Origin: Candidatus Poribacteria bacterium | GTDB lineage: Bacteria; Poribacteria; WGA-4E; WGA-3G | Length of the DNA: 64,000 nt | Direction of reading: 5' to 3' | NCBI GenBank assembly: GCA_026706025.1 | Contig: JAPOZO010000052.1 | Location: 236,337-300,336 of the forward strand | Shown: piece after piece, positions 34,148 through 43,074 of the stretch | How positions within the stretch are numbered: the stretch's first letter is position 1 | How the letters are laid out: each line of letters starts with the position of its first letter | Made by a program: the position numbers and the translations under genes | The notes under the pieces: model-generated | Seen by the model: the letters and a program-made list of their open reading frames with translations, nothing else | What the model was told of the DNA's origin: nothing | Databases searched by the model: none

Positions 34148-35887
34148 ATGGATGCACTCGCGTCTAACACCCTTTCAAAGCGAGACAGTTCTTATAGTTG
34201 CTTTTATTGTACTTTTAAATCCGATTGGCTGGTTTTAATTACCGCAATTTCTGCCCTACTTCTTACGCTGATACCACTTCCCGCACTATCAATAGAATCT
34301 CCTATCCATTTCACAGATGTTACCGATGTTGCTGGTATCCACTTTAAACACACAGACGGTGCAGCTGGCGAATTTCATCTTCCTGAGACGCTCGGCGCAG
34401 GCGGTGCATTCCTTGATTATGACAACGATGGCGACCTTGATCTCTATCTCGTCAATAGTGCTGCACCAAGTATGCTTTACCGAAATAACGGCAATGGCAC
34501 TTTCACCGATATCACACCGTCTGCTGGTGTCAGCAATCAAGGAAGTTATGGACACGGGGTTGCCTGCGGAGATTACGACAATGACAGTTACGTGGATATT
34601 TACGTAACTAATTTCGGTGCGAACCGACTCTATCATAACAACGGCGACGGTACGTTCACCGATGTCACAACGAAATCAGGTACAGGCGACACGCGCTGGA
34701 GCAGTAGCGCGACCTTTTTTGATTACAACTCGGATGGCTACCTGGATCTCTATGTTGTTAACTACCTGAATTATAAGTTAGATGCCTCCTATCCTCCGTG
34801 TTTCGAGACTCCCGCGTTCGGCGCAACCGAGAGGGTACGCGGTTACTGCCATCCGAAACACTTTGAAGGCGCGCCTGACAGGCTCTATCGAAACAACGGT
34901 GACGGCACCTTTACCGATGTAACGGAGGCTGCCAACATTCGAGATCCGGGTGGCATGTTTCTCGGCAAAGGATTAGGCGTTGTTGCCGCGGACTTTGATG
35001 CCGATGGTAATCCTGATCTCTACGTTGCCAACGACGACACACCAAACTATCTCTTCTATAACAACGGCGATGGCACTTTTGCCGAGATAGCCATCCTCAC
35101 AGGTTGTGCATACAGTGCTGATGGCATCGCTCAAGCCGGTATGGGGGTTGATGCCGGTGATTACAACGGCGACGGCTTTCTTGATCTCTTTGTCACCAAT
35201 TTTTCTTATGAGACGAATACCCTCTATCGGAATAACGGGGACGGCACTTTCACTGATGTGAGTTATAAAGCACAACTCGGTGAGGAGAGTTATCTCTCTT
35301 TGGGGTTCGGCACCGGATTTTTCGATGCCGATAACGATGGGCATCTCGATATTTTCGTCGCTAATGGACATATCTTTCCGACCGTTGAGCGAACCACAGA
35401 TGTACTTTCGTATAAGCAATCGAATCAACTCTTCTGGAATCAAGGCGATGGCACTTTTGCTGAGGTCGGGTTTGAGGATCGTCCTGCTGTCAGCCGCAGC
35501 ACCTTCTTCGGAGATTACGATAACGACGGTGACACAGACTTACTTGTCACACAGTTGAACGGCGCGGTGACCCTTCTCCGAAATGAGAGTCAAACCGCCA
35601 ACAACTGGCTCCGACTCAAACTCATCGGCACCCGCAGCAATCGCGACGGCATCGGGACACGCGTAACATTGACCATCGGTTCTGAATCTCAGACGCGCGA
35701 AGTACGTATGGGGTCAAGTTATCTCAGTAGCAACGATCCGAGGGTGCTTTTTGGAATAGAGGCGGGCGATGTTGTTGATAAACTTAAAATCCGCTGGCAA
35801 AGCGGTGCTGTACAGATATTGGAGAACCTCACAGTCAATCAAGAACTCGTTGTAACCGAACCTCTTTCAGAAGTACAAGTAAGATAA
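34148..35887 (+). CDS. CRTAC1-like FG-GAP/VCBS and ASPIC/UnbV protein
   Basis: 579 aa. A signal-like segment (LVLITAISALLLTLIPLPAL, about 28-48) precedes seven FG-GAP type blades with calcium-binding loops, for example LDYDNDGDLDLYLVN, CGDYDNDSYVDIYVTN, FDYNSDGYLDLYVVN, AADFDADGNPDLYVAN and GDYDNDGDTDLLVTQ, alternating with YRNNGDGTFTDVT. The C-terminus holds an ASPIC/UnbV domain (NWLRLKLIGTRSNRDGIGTR, VLFGIEAGDVVDKLKIRWQS). This is a secreted beta-propeller of unknown ligand. It starts 12 bp after the ADP-ribosylglycohydrolase stop, without a clear ribosome site. Confidence 0.85.
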   Translation: MDALASNTLSKRDSSYSCFYCTFKSDWLVLITAISALLLTLIPLPALSIESPIHFTDVTDVAGIHFKHTDGAAGEFHLPETLGAGGAFLDYDNDGDLDLYLVNSAAPSMLYRNNGNGTFTDITPSAGVSNQGSYGHGVACGDYDNDSYVDIYVTNFGANRLYHNNGDGTFTDVTTKSGTGDTRWSSSATFFDYNSDGYLDLYVVNYLNYKLDASYPPCFETPAFGATERVRGYCHPKHFEGAPDRLYRNNGDGTFTDVTEAANIRDPGGMFLGKGLGVVAADFDADGNPDLYVANDDTPNYLFYNNGDGTFAEIAILTGCAYSADGIAQAGMGVDAGDYNGDGFLDLFVTNFSYETNTLYRNNGDGTFTDVSYKAQLGEESYLSLGFGTGFFDADNDGHLDIFVANGHIFPTVERTTDVLSYKQSNQLFWNQGDGTFAEVGFEDRPAVSRSTFFGDYDNDGDTDLLVTQLNGAVTLLRNESQTANNWLRLKLIGTRSNRDGIGTRVTLTIGSESQTREVRMGSSYLSSNDPRVLFGIEAGDVVDKLKIRWQSGAVQILENLTVNQELVVTEPLSEVQVR

Positions 35888-36163
35888 CCGTGTAAATCCT
35901 CAAACCTGGTCAAGAATTAACCAGAAACCTGACCGAAACGAAGTGGAGGGAAGACCAAGGACGATAAATAAAAAAGTGATAAATTGTCCTGATTGATCTG
36001 TTTTTCCTGCCAGATTAGCAAGTTGGATGCCAAAGTGGCACAGGCTTTGGTGTGCAATGACCCGTTTTCGACCGCCAAGGAGAAAAAGAAAATGGCATGA
36101 ATCTTGCTCCAATATAAATATCGTTGTAATTTATATGAAATACGAACGACGAGGAGGTTCATC

Positions 36164-38746
36164 ATGAGATTTGATAGATTAACAATTAAAACACAAGAAG
36201 CACTCGAAACAGCACAAAATTTAGCAACAGATGCGCAAAACCCTGAACTTAGCGTTGAACATTTAATGTTGGCACTTATCAAACAAAGTGACGGGATTGT
36301 CACACCGATTTTTCAGAAATTAGGTGTCGATATTGCCGGCGTTACGTCAGCAATCGAGGCTGCCGTTGAAAAAGCACCTAAAGTGCAGGGCGCAGCTTCT
36401 GAAATGCGCATCAGCCAGGCCCTACAATCCGTTCTGGATACCGGATTCAAAGAGGCGACAGCACTTAAGGACGCGTACGTCAGTACAGAACATCTTTTGA
36501 TAGCGTGCACCGAAGCGAAGCAGACGGAAGTGGGTAAAATCCTTCGGGAAGCCGGTGTAACGAAAGACAAAATCCTCAAGGCACTCGTTGATATCCGTGG
36601 CAACCAACGCATCACTGATCAAAATCCAGAGGACAAATACCAAGCACTGACCCGATTCGGTCGGGAACTCACACAGGAAGCAATTTCAGGCAAACTCGAC
36701 CCGGTTATCGGGCGTGATGATGAAATCCGACGCGTGATGCAGGTACTCTCCCGAAGACGGAAAAATAATCCGGTGCTAATCGGTGAACCCGGTGTCGGAA
36801 AAACAGCGATTGTGGAAGGGTTGGCACAACGGATCGCTGACGGTGATGTGCCAGAGAGTCTTCGTGAGAAGCGGCTCATCGCTCTCGATTTAGGCGCGCT
36901 CATCGCAGGCAGTAAATACCGCGGTGAATTTGAAGATCGGTTGAAAGCCGTCCTTGCCGATGTGGAGCAAGCAGAGGGACAAGTCGTTCTCTTTATTGAC
37001 GAACTCCATACCATCGTCGGCGCAGGGGCTGCTGAAGGTGCTGTCGATGCATCCAACATGCTCAAACCGGCATTGGCACGCGGCGAATTGCGGTGTATCG
37101 GTGCGACGACGCTTGACGAGTATCGCAAACACATTGAGAAGGACGCTGCCTTGGAACGCCGGTTCCAACCCGTCCAAGTTGAAGAGCCTTCGGTTGAAGA
37201 CACGATCGCGATTCTACGTGGCTTGAAGGAGCGTTATGAAACGCATCACGGCGTGCAAATTCAGGACAACGCTATTGTCGCTGCTGCTACACTCTCAAAA
37301 CGTTATATCTCGGAACGGTTCCTACCCGATAAAGCCGTGGATTTGGTGGACGAAGCCGCGTCGCGCCTACGGATTGAGATTGACAGTGTGCCTGAGGAGA
37401 TTGACGAGGTGGAACGTCGCATCATCCAACTCCAGATAGAGCAGCAGGCATTGGAGAAAGAGGAGGACAGCGCATCACAACAACGGCTTGAAAAACTGAT
37501 CGCAGAACTTGCGGAACTCAAAGCGCAAGCGGACGCACTCAAAGCCGCATGGCAGAACGAAAAAGCAAGTTTGACGCAGATTGGCGAGTTGATGGAGCAG
37601 ATTGAGGCACTCCGCATTGAATCCGAGCAAGCCAAACGTTCTGGAAACCTCGCCAGAGCCTCGGAACTGGAATACGGTAGGATACCGGAATTAGAATCGC
37701 AACTCAAAAATGTTCAAGAGGCTATAGAAACGAACACACAAGGTACACAGATGCTCAAAGAGCAGGTCGGTGCAGAGGACATTGCCGAAATTGTTGCGAA
37801 GTGGACCGGTATCCCTGTTTATCGGCTCATGGAGGGCGAGACCCAGAAACTGATCCACATGGAAGCGCGTTTGCGTGAACAGGTGATCGGACAGGATGAA
37901 GCAGTAAGTGCTGTCTCGAATGCAATTCGTCGTGCCCGCGTCGGTCTCGGTGATCCGGATCGCCCCCTCGGTTCTTTCCTCTTTATGGGGCCCACGGGTG
38001 TCGGTAAAACGCATCTCGCCAAATCGCTCGCTGAGTTCTTGTTTGACGATGCGAACGCTATGGCGCGTATTGATATGAGCGAGTACATGGAAAAGCACAC
38101 CGTCTCCCGCTTAATCGGCGCACCACCCGGATACGTCGGCTACGATGAAGGTGGGCAGCTAACCGAAGCTGTCAGACGGCACCCGTATTGCGTCATCCTG
38201 CTCGACGAAGTAGAGAAGGCACATCCAGAGGTGTTCAACGTTTTGCTCCAGATGCTTGACGATGGTCGAATGACGGACGGGCAAGGACGTACGGTTGATT
38301 TCAAGAATACGGTTGTCATCATGACCTCCAATATTGGTAGCCAGTGGATTAGCGATGCACTTTTGGATGGAAAAGAAATTCGACGAAAGGTGATGGAAGC
38401 GGTACAAGCGCATTTCCCACCCGAATTCCTGAACCGTATTGACGACTTGATTATCTTTGACCGGCTCGGTATTGAAGAACTGAAACAGATTGTCGCACTG
38501 GAACTTACGCAGTTGAGCCATCGCTTCGCTGAGAAGGAGATGACCTTGACCCTCTCTGAACCCGCAAACGAGGCATTGGTGGAACGCGGATTTGATATGG
38601 TGTACGGTGCGCGTCCGCTTCGCCGAACGATCCAACGGGATATTCTTAATCCCTTGGCAATCCAAATTCTGGAAGGCACTTTCCACAACGGTGACGCAAT
38701 TGCTGTTGATTTTGAGAATGAGGCATTTGTTTTTAAGCGGGCGTAA
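36164..38746 (+). CDS. clpB: ATP-dependent chaperone ClpB
   Basis: 860 aa from the ATG at 36164 with GAGGAGGTTCATC upstream, which matches usual ClpB length; a frame extension to 36104 has no site. The Clp N domain (about 1-150) is followed by NBD1 with GEPGVGKT and [14 protein letters not shown], the coiled-coil M domain (about 400-530), NBD2 with [22 protein letters not shown] and [13 protein letters not shown], and the C-terminal domain. It disaggregates proteins with DnaK. The gap 35888-36163 shows no CIRCE element and no clear heat-shock promoter, only weak inverted repeats. Confidence 0.96.
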   Translation: MRFDRLTIKTQEALETAQNLATDAQNPELSVEHLMLALIKQSDGIVTPIFQKLGVDIAGVTSAIEAAVEKAPKVQGAASEMRISQALQSVLDTGFKEATALKDAYVSTEHLLIACTEAKQTEVGKILREAGVTKDKILKALVDIRGNQRITDQNPEDKYQALTRFGRELTQEAISGKLDPVIGRDDEIRRVMQVLSRRRKNNPVLIGEPGVGKTAIVEGLAQRIADGDVPESLREKRLIALDLGALIAGSKYRGEFEDRLKAVLADVEQAEGQVVLFIDELHTIVGAGAAEGAVDASNMLKPALARGELRCIGATTLDEYRKHIEKDAALERRFQPVQVEEPSVEDTIAILRGLKERYETHHGVQIQDNAIVAAATLSKRYISERFLPDKAVDLVDEAASRLRIEIDSVPEEIDEVERRIIQLQIEQQALEKEEDSASQQRLEKLIAELAELKAQADALKAAWQNEKASLTQIGELMEQIEALRIESEQAKRSGNLARASELEYGRIPELESQLKNVQEAIETNTQGTQMLKEQVGAEDIAEIVAKWTGIPVYRLMEGETQKLIHMEARLREQVIGQDEAVSAVSNAIRRARVGLGDPDRPLGSFLFMGPTGVGKTHLAKSLAEFLFDDANAMARIDMSEYMEKHTVSRLIGAPPGYVGYDEGGQLTEAVRRHPYCVILLDEVEKAHPEVFNVLLQMLDDGRMTDGQGRTVDFKNTVVIMTSNIGSQWISDALLDGKEIRRKVMEAVQAHFPPEFLNRIDDLIIFDRLGIEELKQIVALELTQLSHRFAEKEMTLTLSEPANEALVERGFDMVYGARPLRRTIQRDILNPLAIQILEGTFHNGDAIAVDFENEAFVFKRA

Positions 38747-38760
38747 TTTAATGAATGACT

Positions 38761-38790
38761 GTAGGGCGAGGTCTTGGCACCTCGTCCACC
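38761..38790. repeat. GTAGGG hairpin after clpB
   Basis: GGGCGAGGT pairs with ACCTCGTCC around CTTGGC. It is 15 bp after the clpB stop and could end its transcript, although the U-run is short (TTTTG). Confidence 0.6.
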
Positions 38791-38845
38791 CTTTTGTCAA
38801 AGACAGTCTTGACACAAACGCTTTCTTGGTAAAATGCGTGAAAAT

Positions 38846-38874
38846 TTGACATCCGTGTGATTCTATGTTATATT
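38846..38874 (+). promoter_or_regulatory. Sigma-70-type promoter of the MazEF-like pair
   Basis: TTGACA, 17 bp, TATATT, 38 nt before the GTG at 38913, with AAGGAG in between. Confidence 0.6.
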
Positions 38875-38912
38875 ACAACGCATAGATCCGCGAAAATACA
38901 AGGAGTTATCTC

Positions 38913-39164
38913 GTGAAAAAACCAAATTGTGCACCAGCGAAAATTCCAGCCAAAGTGCCAAAATCCGGCTTGCGGAAAGGTGATGTTGAAATTGTGAACA
39001 CGGACATTCCACCTAAGAAAGAGCGACAGGAACCCGTACCGCCCCCGAACTATACCCTGGAGGAACTCTTAGCTAAAGTGCCAGAACCCACAACCAGAGG
39101 ACCAGAACCCAATTTTTCGGGTGAAGTTGACACGGGGCCACCAGTGGGCAAAGAAGTATGGTGA
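38913..39164 (+). CDS. MazE-like antitoxin without a clear AbrB domain
   Basis: 83 aa, GTG start with AAGGAGTTATCTC. The C-terminal part, NYTLEELLAKVPEP and GPPVGKEVW, matches the toxin-binding tail of MazE antitoxins. The N-terminal half is lysine- and proline-rich (KIPAKVPKSGLRKGDVEIVN, then PVPPP) and only faintly resembles the AbrB DNA-binding fold. It lies 9 bp upstream of the toxin frame. It may have lost DNA binding or use a different fold for autoregulation. Confidence 0.65.
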   Translation: MKKPNCAPAKIPAKVPKSGLRKGDVEIVNTDIPPKKERQEPVPPPNYTLEELLAKVPEPTTRGPEPNFSGEVDTGPPVGKEVW

Positions 39165-39173
39165 GATTAGCTT

Positions 39174-39548
39174 ATGTATGTTCCAAGACACGGTGATATA
39201 GTGTGGATCGACTTCAATCCACAAATAGGTCACGAACAGGCAAAAGAACGTCCAGCCCTTGTTCTATCCGAAGAACTCTACAATCGCAGACTGTGATTAG
39301 CAATTATGTGTCCAATTACGACAAGTCGAAAACCTTATCGCGTAGACCTTGATGTGCCTATTTCTGTTGGGGTAACGATCCGCAATAGGAATAATACTGA
39401 GGTTTTTGAACTCACCGGAGTTATACAGGCCGATCACATTAAGAGCCTGGACTGGTGGGAAAGACGTGCCAGATACGCAGGTGATATGCCAGATGCAACG
39501 GTCATTCAAGTTTTGCAAATACTTGGGAAGCTCGTGAAAATCTGGTAA
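39174..39548 (+). pseudogene. MazF-like mRNA interferase with an in-frame stop
   Basis: 124 codons of one continuous frame interrupted by a TGA at 39294 (codon 41). Before it: MYVPRHGDIVWIDFNPQIGH and ERPALVLSEELYNRRL. After it: LAIMCPITTSRKPYR, FELTGVIQADHIKSLDWWER and a full C-terminus. Family members read N-R-x-T-G-L-A at this place, so the TGA replaces the conserved Gly (GGA to TGA is one change). Many other genes in the window end in TGA, so recoding is unlikely. The toxin is probably inactive, unless an alternative start at 39306 yields a fragment. The antitoxin remains intact. Confidence 0.75.
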
Positions 39549-39552
39549 GGAA

Positions 39553-40131
39553 TTATGAGATGACTTCTGGGACGCGTCTGTAGATATCCTGCAATGGTAG
39601 TTCGCATCCAATAGAAGCGAGGCTTAACACACCTTCAAGGGCGTGCAGCTCGGTCTGAACCCACTGTGTCTTAGCAAGGCGATAGTGTTCAACGCGAACC
39701 CTGTCTTGTGAAACGAGGATGTATTCCTGCAAAGAGGCGAGTTCTTGATAGTGCCTAAATTTTTCGCCTTTGTCATACACTTCAGTTGAAGGTGAAAGTA
39801 CTTCTATCACAAGAGTAGGGTTGAGGAGTGTGTCAAACACATTATCCTCAAATTCGGGTTCGCCGCAGAAAATGACGACATCAGGATAAAAATAGGCACC
39901 TTTTGGTCCCGTTCTCACACGCATATTGCTTATACAGACATCCCAATCCTGCCCACGCAATTGGATGTTAAGTTCAGTTCCTATATCCACCGTGATAAGA
40001 TTATGAGCGAAATTCGCCCTGGGCATTACGCGTATTTCTCCGTTGAGATATTCACTTTTGACCGTAGCCTTACGTTCCAAAGCGAGATACTCCTCTGGCG
40101 TGATGTAGGTTTCTGCTGCGAGAGATGACAT
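39553..40131 (-). CDS. Uma2-family endonuclease
   Basis: 192 aa from the ATG at 40131 (GGAAACGGAC upstream); ATG 40143 is possible. The Uma2 pattern is complete: YITPEEYLALERKATVKSEY, LNGEIRVMPRANFAHNLI, then the PD-(D/E)XK core YFYPDVVIFCGEPEF and PTLVIEVLSPSTEVYDKGEK. The Asp, Glu and following Lys are present. These proteins are common in multicopy in some bacterial phyla, with an unsettled role. It converges on the mazF remnant with 4 bp between stops. Confidence 0.9.
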   Translation of the reverse strand: MSSLAAETYITPEEYLALERKATVKSEYLNGEIRVMPRANFAHNLITVDIGTELNIQLRGQDWDVCISNMRVRTGPKGAYFYPDVVIFCGEPEFEDNVFDTLLNPTLVIEVLSPSTEVYDKGEKFRHYQELASLQEYILVSQDRVRVEHYRLAKTQWVQTELHALEGVLSLASIGCELPLQDIYRRVPEVIS

Positions 40132-40346
40132 GTCCGTTTCCATGAATATGATGAATCTTAAGCATTCTGTAGTTGAATTATAGCATATCATGAGAAGGAT
40201 TGCAACGGTCTTCAATTAGTTTTTCCGTATTTTGAATCTGCCTTTCAAGTACTCTTGGCTTTAGTACCTACTTCCAGTCGCGATGTTTACCTAAAACAGA
40301 TGGAAACCTAAAAACTGCATGATTATATTTCTCTAACAAACCCTCC

Positions 40347-40375
40347 TTGACAATTCGATGTGTGCAGGGTATAAT
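40347..40375 (+). promoter_or_regulatory. Perfect sigma-70 consensus promoter of trpA
   Basis: TTGACA, 17 bp, TATAAT, both hexamers exact. The ATG at 40415 lies 39 nt downstream, giving a leader of about 32 nt with no ribosome site close to the start. Confidence 0.75.
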
Positions 40376-40414
40376 TAAAAAAACGCAACAGGAAGCTGAG
40401 ACTCACGTATACCC

Positions 40415-41215
40415 ATGAATCGAATTGACGCAAAATTTCAAGAACTCCGAGACCGAGGGGCGAGCGCATTTATGCCCTACGTCTGCGCGGGAGATCCGAA
40501 CCCCGAACTTACCCCCAAACTCTTTCTCACGCTTGAGGAAGCGGGTGCAGACCTTATTGAACTCGGTGTCCCTTTTTCCGATCCAATCGCAGACGGACCG
40601 ACCATCCAGCGCGCAAGCGAGCGTGCACTCGCACATAACATCTCACTCCAAGAGATTCTGGAGATCGTGGCATCCCTCCGTAAAGAGACAGACCTCCCGA
40701 TTGCTCTCATGAGTTACTATAACCCGATCTTTCGGATGGGAGAGAAGGCATTTTGCGAAGCAGCACAAGAAGCAGGCGTTGACGGTCTTATCGTGCCAGA
40801 CCTGCCACCAGAACAGGGACAGCCACTGCTTGAAGTTGCCCCACAATATAACCTCGCCACGATTTTCCTGGTCGCGCCGACAAGCCCACCAGAACGGATG
40901 AAATTAATTGCATCCGTCAGCACAGGATTTATCTATTGTGTTTCAGTAACGGGTGTAACAGGTGCGCGGACAAAGTTATCAGACGAAGTCGCGCCGATGA
41001 TCACAGAACTCCGTAAACACACAGATAAACCGATTAGTGTCGGCTTTGGTATATCAACGCCCGAGCAGGCAAAACAAGTCACTGAACTCGCTGATGGGGC
41101 GATTGTGGCAAGTGCTATTATCAATGTTTACGAAAAGCATATCAACGACGAAGCGAAATTACTCACCGCAGTGAAGCAATTCGCGTCGGATTTAGCAGCA
41201 GGGGTAAAGCCGTAG
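40415..41215 (+). CDS. trpA: Tryptophan synthase alpha chain
   Basis: 266 aa, the standard length. It cleaves indole-3-glycerol phosphate to indole. The catalytic residues fall at their canonical numbers: E49 in LIELGVPFSD and D60 in PIADGPTIQ. Other family blocks are VDGLIVPDLPPEQG, FIYCVSVTGVTGAR and VGFGISTPEQAKQV (phosphate loop). No trpB or other trp gene is adjacent, so it is separated from its usual operon. It has its own perfect promoter. Confidence 0.96.
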   Translation: MNRIDAKFQELRDRGASAFMPYVCAGDPNPELTPKLFLTLEEAGADLIELGVPFSDPIADGPTIQRASERALAHNISLQEILEIVASLRKETDLPIALMSYYNPIFRMGEKAFCEAAQEAGVDGLIVPDLPPEQGQPLLEVAPQYNLATIFLVAPTSPPERMKLIASVSTGFIYCVSVTGVTGARTKLSDEVAPMITELRKHTDKPISVGFGISTPEQAKQVTELADGAIVASAIINVYEKHINDEAKLLTAVKQFASDLAAGVKP

Positions 41216-41230
41216 AGTTGACCGTAAACA

Positions 41231-41446
41231 TTATTCAGAACAACGCGCGGTTTGCCTGGTATATTCTTCCTTGCAAAGTTCGGTAACCGCACGTTGGATG
41301 TCTGCACATACCTCCGCTTCACTTGTTCCTCTATTTTTTCTCTGAACACTTTCCATGACGCGTCGGAGTTCATTCCAAGCCGCTGCCTTCTTTTGTTTGG
41401 AATGGAGTTTACAGATTTTCTTGTCGGAAAGATTTGGCGCATTCAC
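41231..41446 (-). CDS. Small helical protein, unknown
   Basis: 71 aa, GTG start with AAGGAGAGTCAATT. The sequence is polar and alpha-helical (KKAAAWNELRRVMESVQRKN, EAEVCADIQRAVTELCKEEY), with Cys residues at scattered positions. Size and charge would suit an antitoxin or a small DNA-binding protein, but no motif is diagnostic and no toxin lies next to it. The strong ribosome site and intact frame support it being real. Confidence 0.55.
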   Translation of the reverse strand: MNAPNLSDKKICKLHSKQKKAAAWNELRRVMESVQRKNRGTSEAEVCADIQRAVTELCKEEYTRQTARCSE

Positions 41447-41471
41447 AATTGACTCTCCTTAAATTTTGCAC

Positions 41472-42374
41472 TTACATCCCGCGCTTGATGCCGAATTCCG
41501 CTTCAAATGCCTCCCAAATATCTTCTGAGATCTCAGCCGTTGCCGCTTCATATCCGTCTTCCACTTGCGCTGTGTCAGCCGGACCAAACATAACAACACC
41601 TTCTATCGGGGCAGCGAGACAAAACTGCATCGCCAAGTGTCGGATATTGACATCACGTTCCTGACACCACCTCCACATCGCATAAGCCTTCGGTTCCGCA
41701 TCAGGATTCCGGCGACGTTCGTCTTCAACCTTGGGTTCCGCCCCTGTCAAACTCCCCATGCCCAATGGACTCGCGAGGATAATGCCGACATCGTGTTCGC
41801 GTGCCAACGGCAAGGTTGTCTCTGCCACAGATTGCGATAACAGCGTATAGTCTAAGAAGGTCAGGATAATGTCAATATGCCCCGTTTCGATCAGTTCCTT
41901 GTGGAATTCATGAGAACGCACGCCAGCACCGATGTGTCGAATAGCACCCTCCACCTTCATCTCTAACAACGTATCTAACGCGCAACCCGGTGCCAATACG
42001 CTCTCCATATCAATCGGATCGTGAATAAGTACGGCATCGAGGTAATCTGTGCGGAGGTCTTTGAGACTGTTGGTGACACTCCAACGAGTGCCATCTGCGG
42101 AGAAATCTTTCCGCCGTTCTGGGTGCGTGCCTACTTTGGCTTGTAGGTAGACCTTTTCTCGCAATCCATCGGAGAGGGCTTCTCCCCAGAGGTGTTCCGC
42201 GTGCCCGGGATAAGTGTCGATGTAATTAATACCGAGTTCGATACCGCGCCGGATCGCGCCGATGACTTCAGCATCCGGTTTCTGCCAGATCCACGCTGCA
42301 CCGAGTGCCAGAGATCTCGGGTGCATCTCCGTACGCCCCATCCGTCGTGTCTCTAATTTTGTGGTGGTTTCCAT
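41472..42374 (-). CDS. Aldo/keto reductase
   Basis: 300 aa. The AKR barrel shows in LETRRMGRTEMHPRSLALGA, NYIDTYPGHAEHLWGEAL (catalytic Asp and Tyr), VYLQAKVGTHPE (Lys), YLDAVLIHDPIDME (His) and GIILASPLGMGSL. The four catalytic residues D, Y, K and H are all present in order. It reduces carbonyls with NADPH; the substrate is unknown. AGGAC precedes the ATG. It is separated from the TPP enzyme gene upstream by the 40-bp tandem palindromic repeat. Confidence 0.88.
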   Translation of the reverse strand: METTTKLETRRMGRTEMHPRSLALGAAWIWQKPDAEVIGAIRRGIELGINYIDTYPGHAEHLWGEALSDGLREKVYLQAKVGTHPERRKDFSADGTRWSVTNSLKDLRTDYLDAVLIHDPIDMESVLAPGCALDTLLEMKVEGAIRHIGAGVRSHEFHKELIETGHIDIILTFLDYTLLSQSVAETTLPLAREHDVGIILASPLGMGSLTGAEPKVEDERRRNPDAEPKAYAMWRWCQERDVNIRHLAMQFCLAAPIEGVVMFGPADTAQVEDGYEAATAEISEDIWEAFEAEFGIKRGM

Positions 42375-42386
42375 AATTGTCCTATA

Positions 42387-42466
42387 GGTTACGGCACGAC
42401 GGCGCGTGCCTACTACCTTGCGAGTGGATTACGGCACGACGGCGCGTGCCTACTACCTTGCGAGTG
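42387..42466. repeat. Two tandem 40-bp palindromic units
   Basis: The unit, holding TTACGGCACGACGGCGCGTG then CCTACTACCTTGCGAGT, occurs twice in direct order with a single-base difference near the start. The second copy includes the last codons and stop of the TPP enzyme gene, so the first arose by local duplication. Each copy contains a hairpin GGCACG/CGTGCC of the GTAGG family. Confidence 0.8.
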
Positions 42467-43052
42467 CTTGTCTGAGTTTATGTGTAGATTCCGCGAGCGA
42501 CTCTTGTAGATATGGATAAGGAAAACCGCCCCACCGATCCGGGGGTGGTTCGTATGCTTGCGCGATCTTCAGACTCACGAAAGTGGGTCCGGTTTCATTC
42601 CAGATTTTCGGCAGGTCGGCTGCAAGCGTGTCCGAATCATCAAATTCATAAACCCGTTCAAAACCGGTACCTTTTGCAATCATAGACCAACTGAACCCAG
42701 CATTACCATCAGGCACAGGTTGATTACCCGTTACCTCATAGGTGCCGTTGTCACAGACAAAAAGTAGATAGTTCGGTGGTGGCGTGTTCAAGGCGGTAAT
42801 TGTTGCTAATGTACCTAAACACATCAACATGCTACCATCGCCGTTGAGCACAACTACCTTTTTGTCCGGTTTTGCGAGTGCGATGCCAAGGGCGAAATCG
42901 GCGGCATGTCCCATCGCGCTTCCGACGGAGGCGTAGTCTAACGGATGTGTCGATATTTTGCCCCACGGCACTGTAGTTCCCATCGTCGTGACAACGATTT
43001 CATCCGTCCGTTGATTTGCGATTAATTGTAGACATTCTTCCTTGATGAGCAT
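42453..43052 (-). CDS. TPP-dependent decarboxylase-like subunit (TPP-binding half)
   Basis: 199 aa from the ATG at 43052 (GGAGAAAATC). The protein is the C-terminal, pyrophosphate-binding half of a thiamine-diphosphate enzyme: GSAMGHAADFALGIALA, VVVLNGDGSMLMCLGTL (GDG motif, about 71-73) and CDNGTYEVTGNQP (Asn closing the motif). Its length and sequence resemble the beta subunit of sulfopyruvate decarboxylase or a phosphonopyruvate decarboxylase domain. The partner Pyr-binding subunit is not next to it. The reaction is probably decarboxylation of a 2-oxo acid. Confidence 0.78.
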   Translation of the reverse strand: MLIKEECLQLIANQRTDEIVVTTMGTTVPWGKISTHPLDYASVGSAMGHAADFALGIALAKPDKKVVVLNGDGSMLMCLGTLATITALNTPPPNYLLFVCDNGTYEVTGNQPVPDGNAGFSWSMIAKGTGFERVYEFDDSDTLAADLPKIWNETGPTFVSLKIAQAYEPPPDRWGGFPYPYLQESLAESTHKLRQALAR

Positions 43053-43074
43053 GATTTTCTCCAACAACTTGAGA

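Noticed and set aside
35900-36112. 70-codon minus-strand frame with hydrophobic segments before clpB
   Set aside because: No ribosome site, no recognisable family and biased composition; probably a chance frame in repeat-like DNA.
35888-36163. CIRCE or heat-shock promoter upstream of clpB
   Set aside because: The short inverted repeats there do not match TTAGCACTC-N9-GAGTGCTAA, and no sigma-32-type boxes were found.
36104-36163. 20-codon N-terminal extension of ClpB
   Set aside because: The ATG at 36164 has a perfect GAGGAGG site and gives the conserved family start.
39294-39296. TGA in mazF as a recoded glycine codon (as in some candidate phyla)
   Set aside because: Many intact genes in the window end at TGA codons, including overlapping ATGA junctions that make sense only if TGA is a stop. 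A simple nonsense mutation is the better reading.
42453-43052. Phosphonate biosynthesis cluster, based on the phosphonopyruvate decarboxylase-like subunit
   Set aside because: No PEP mutase or partner subunit is nearby, and the aminotransferase and reductase neighbours are too generic.
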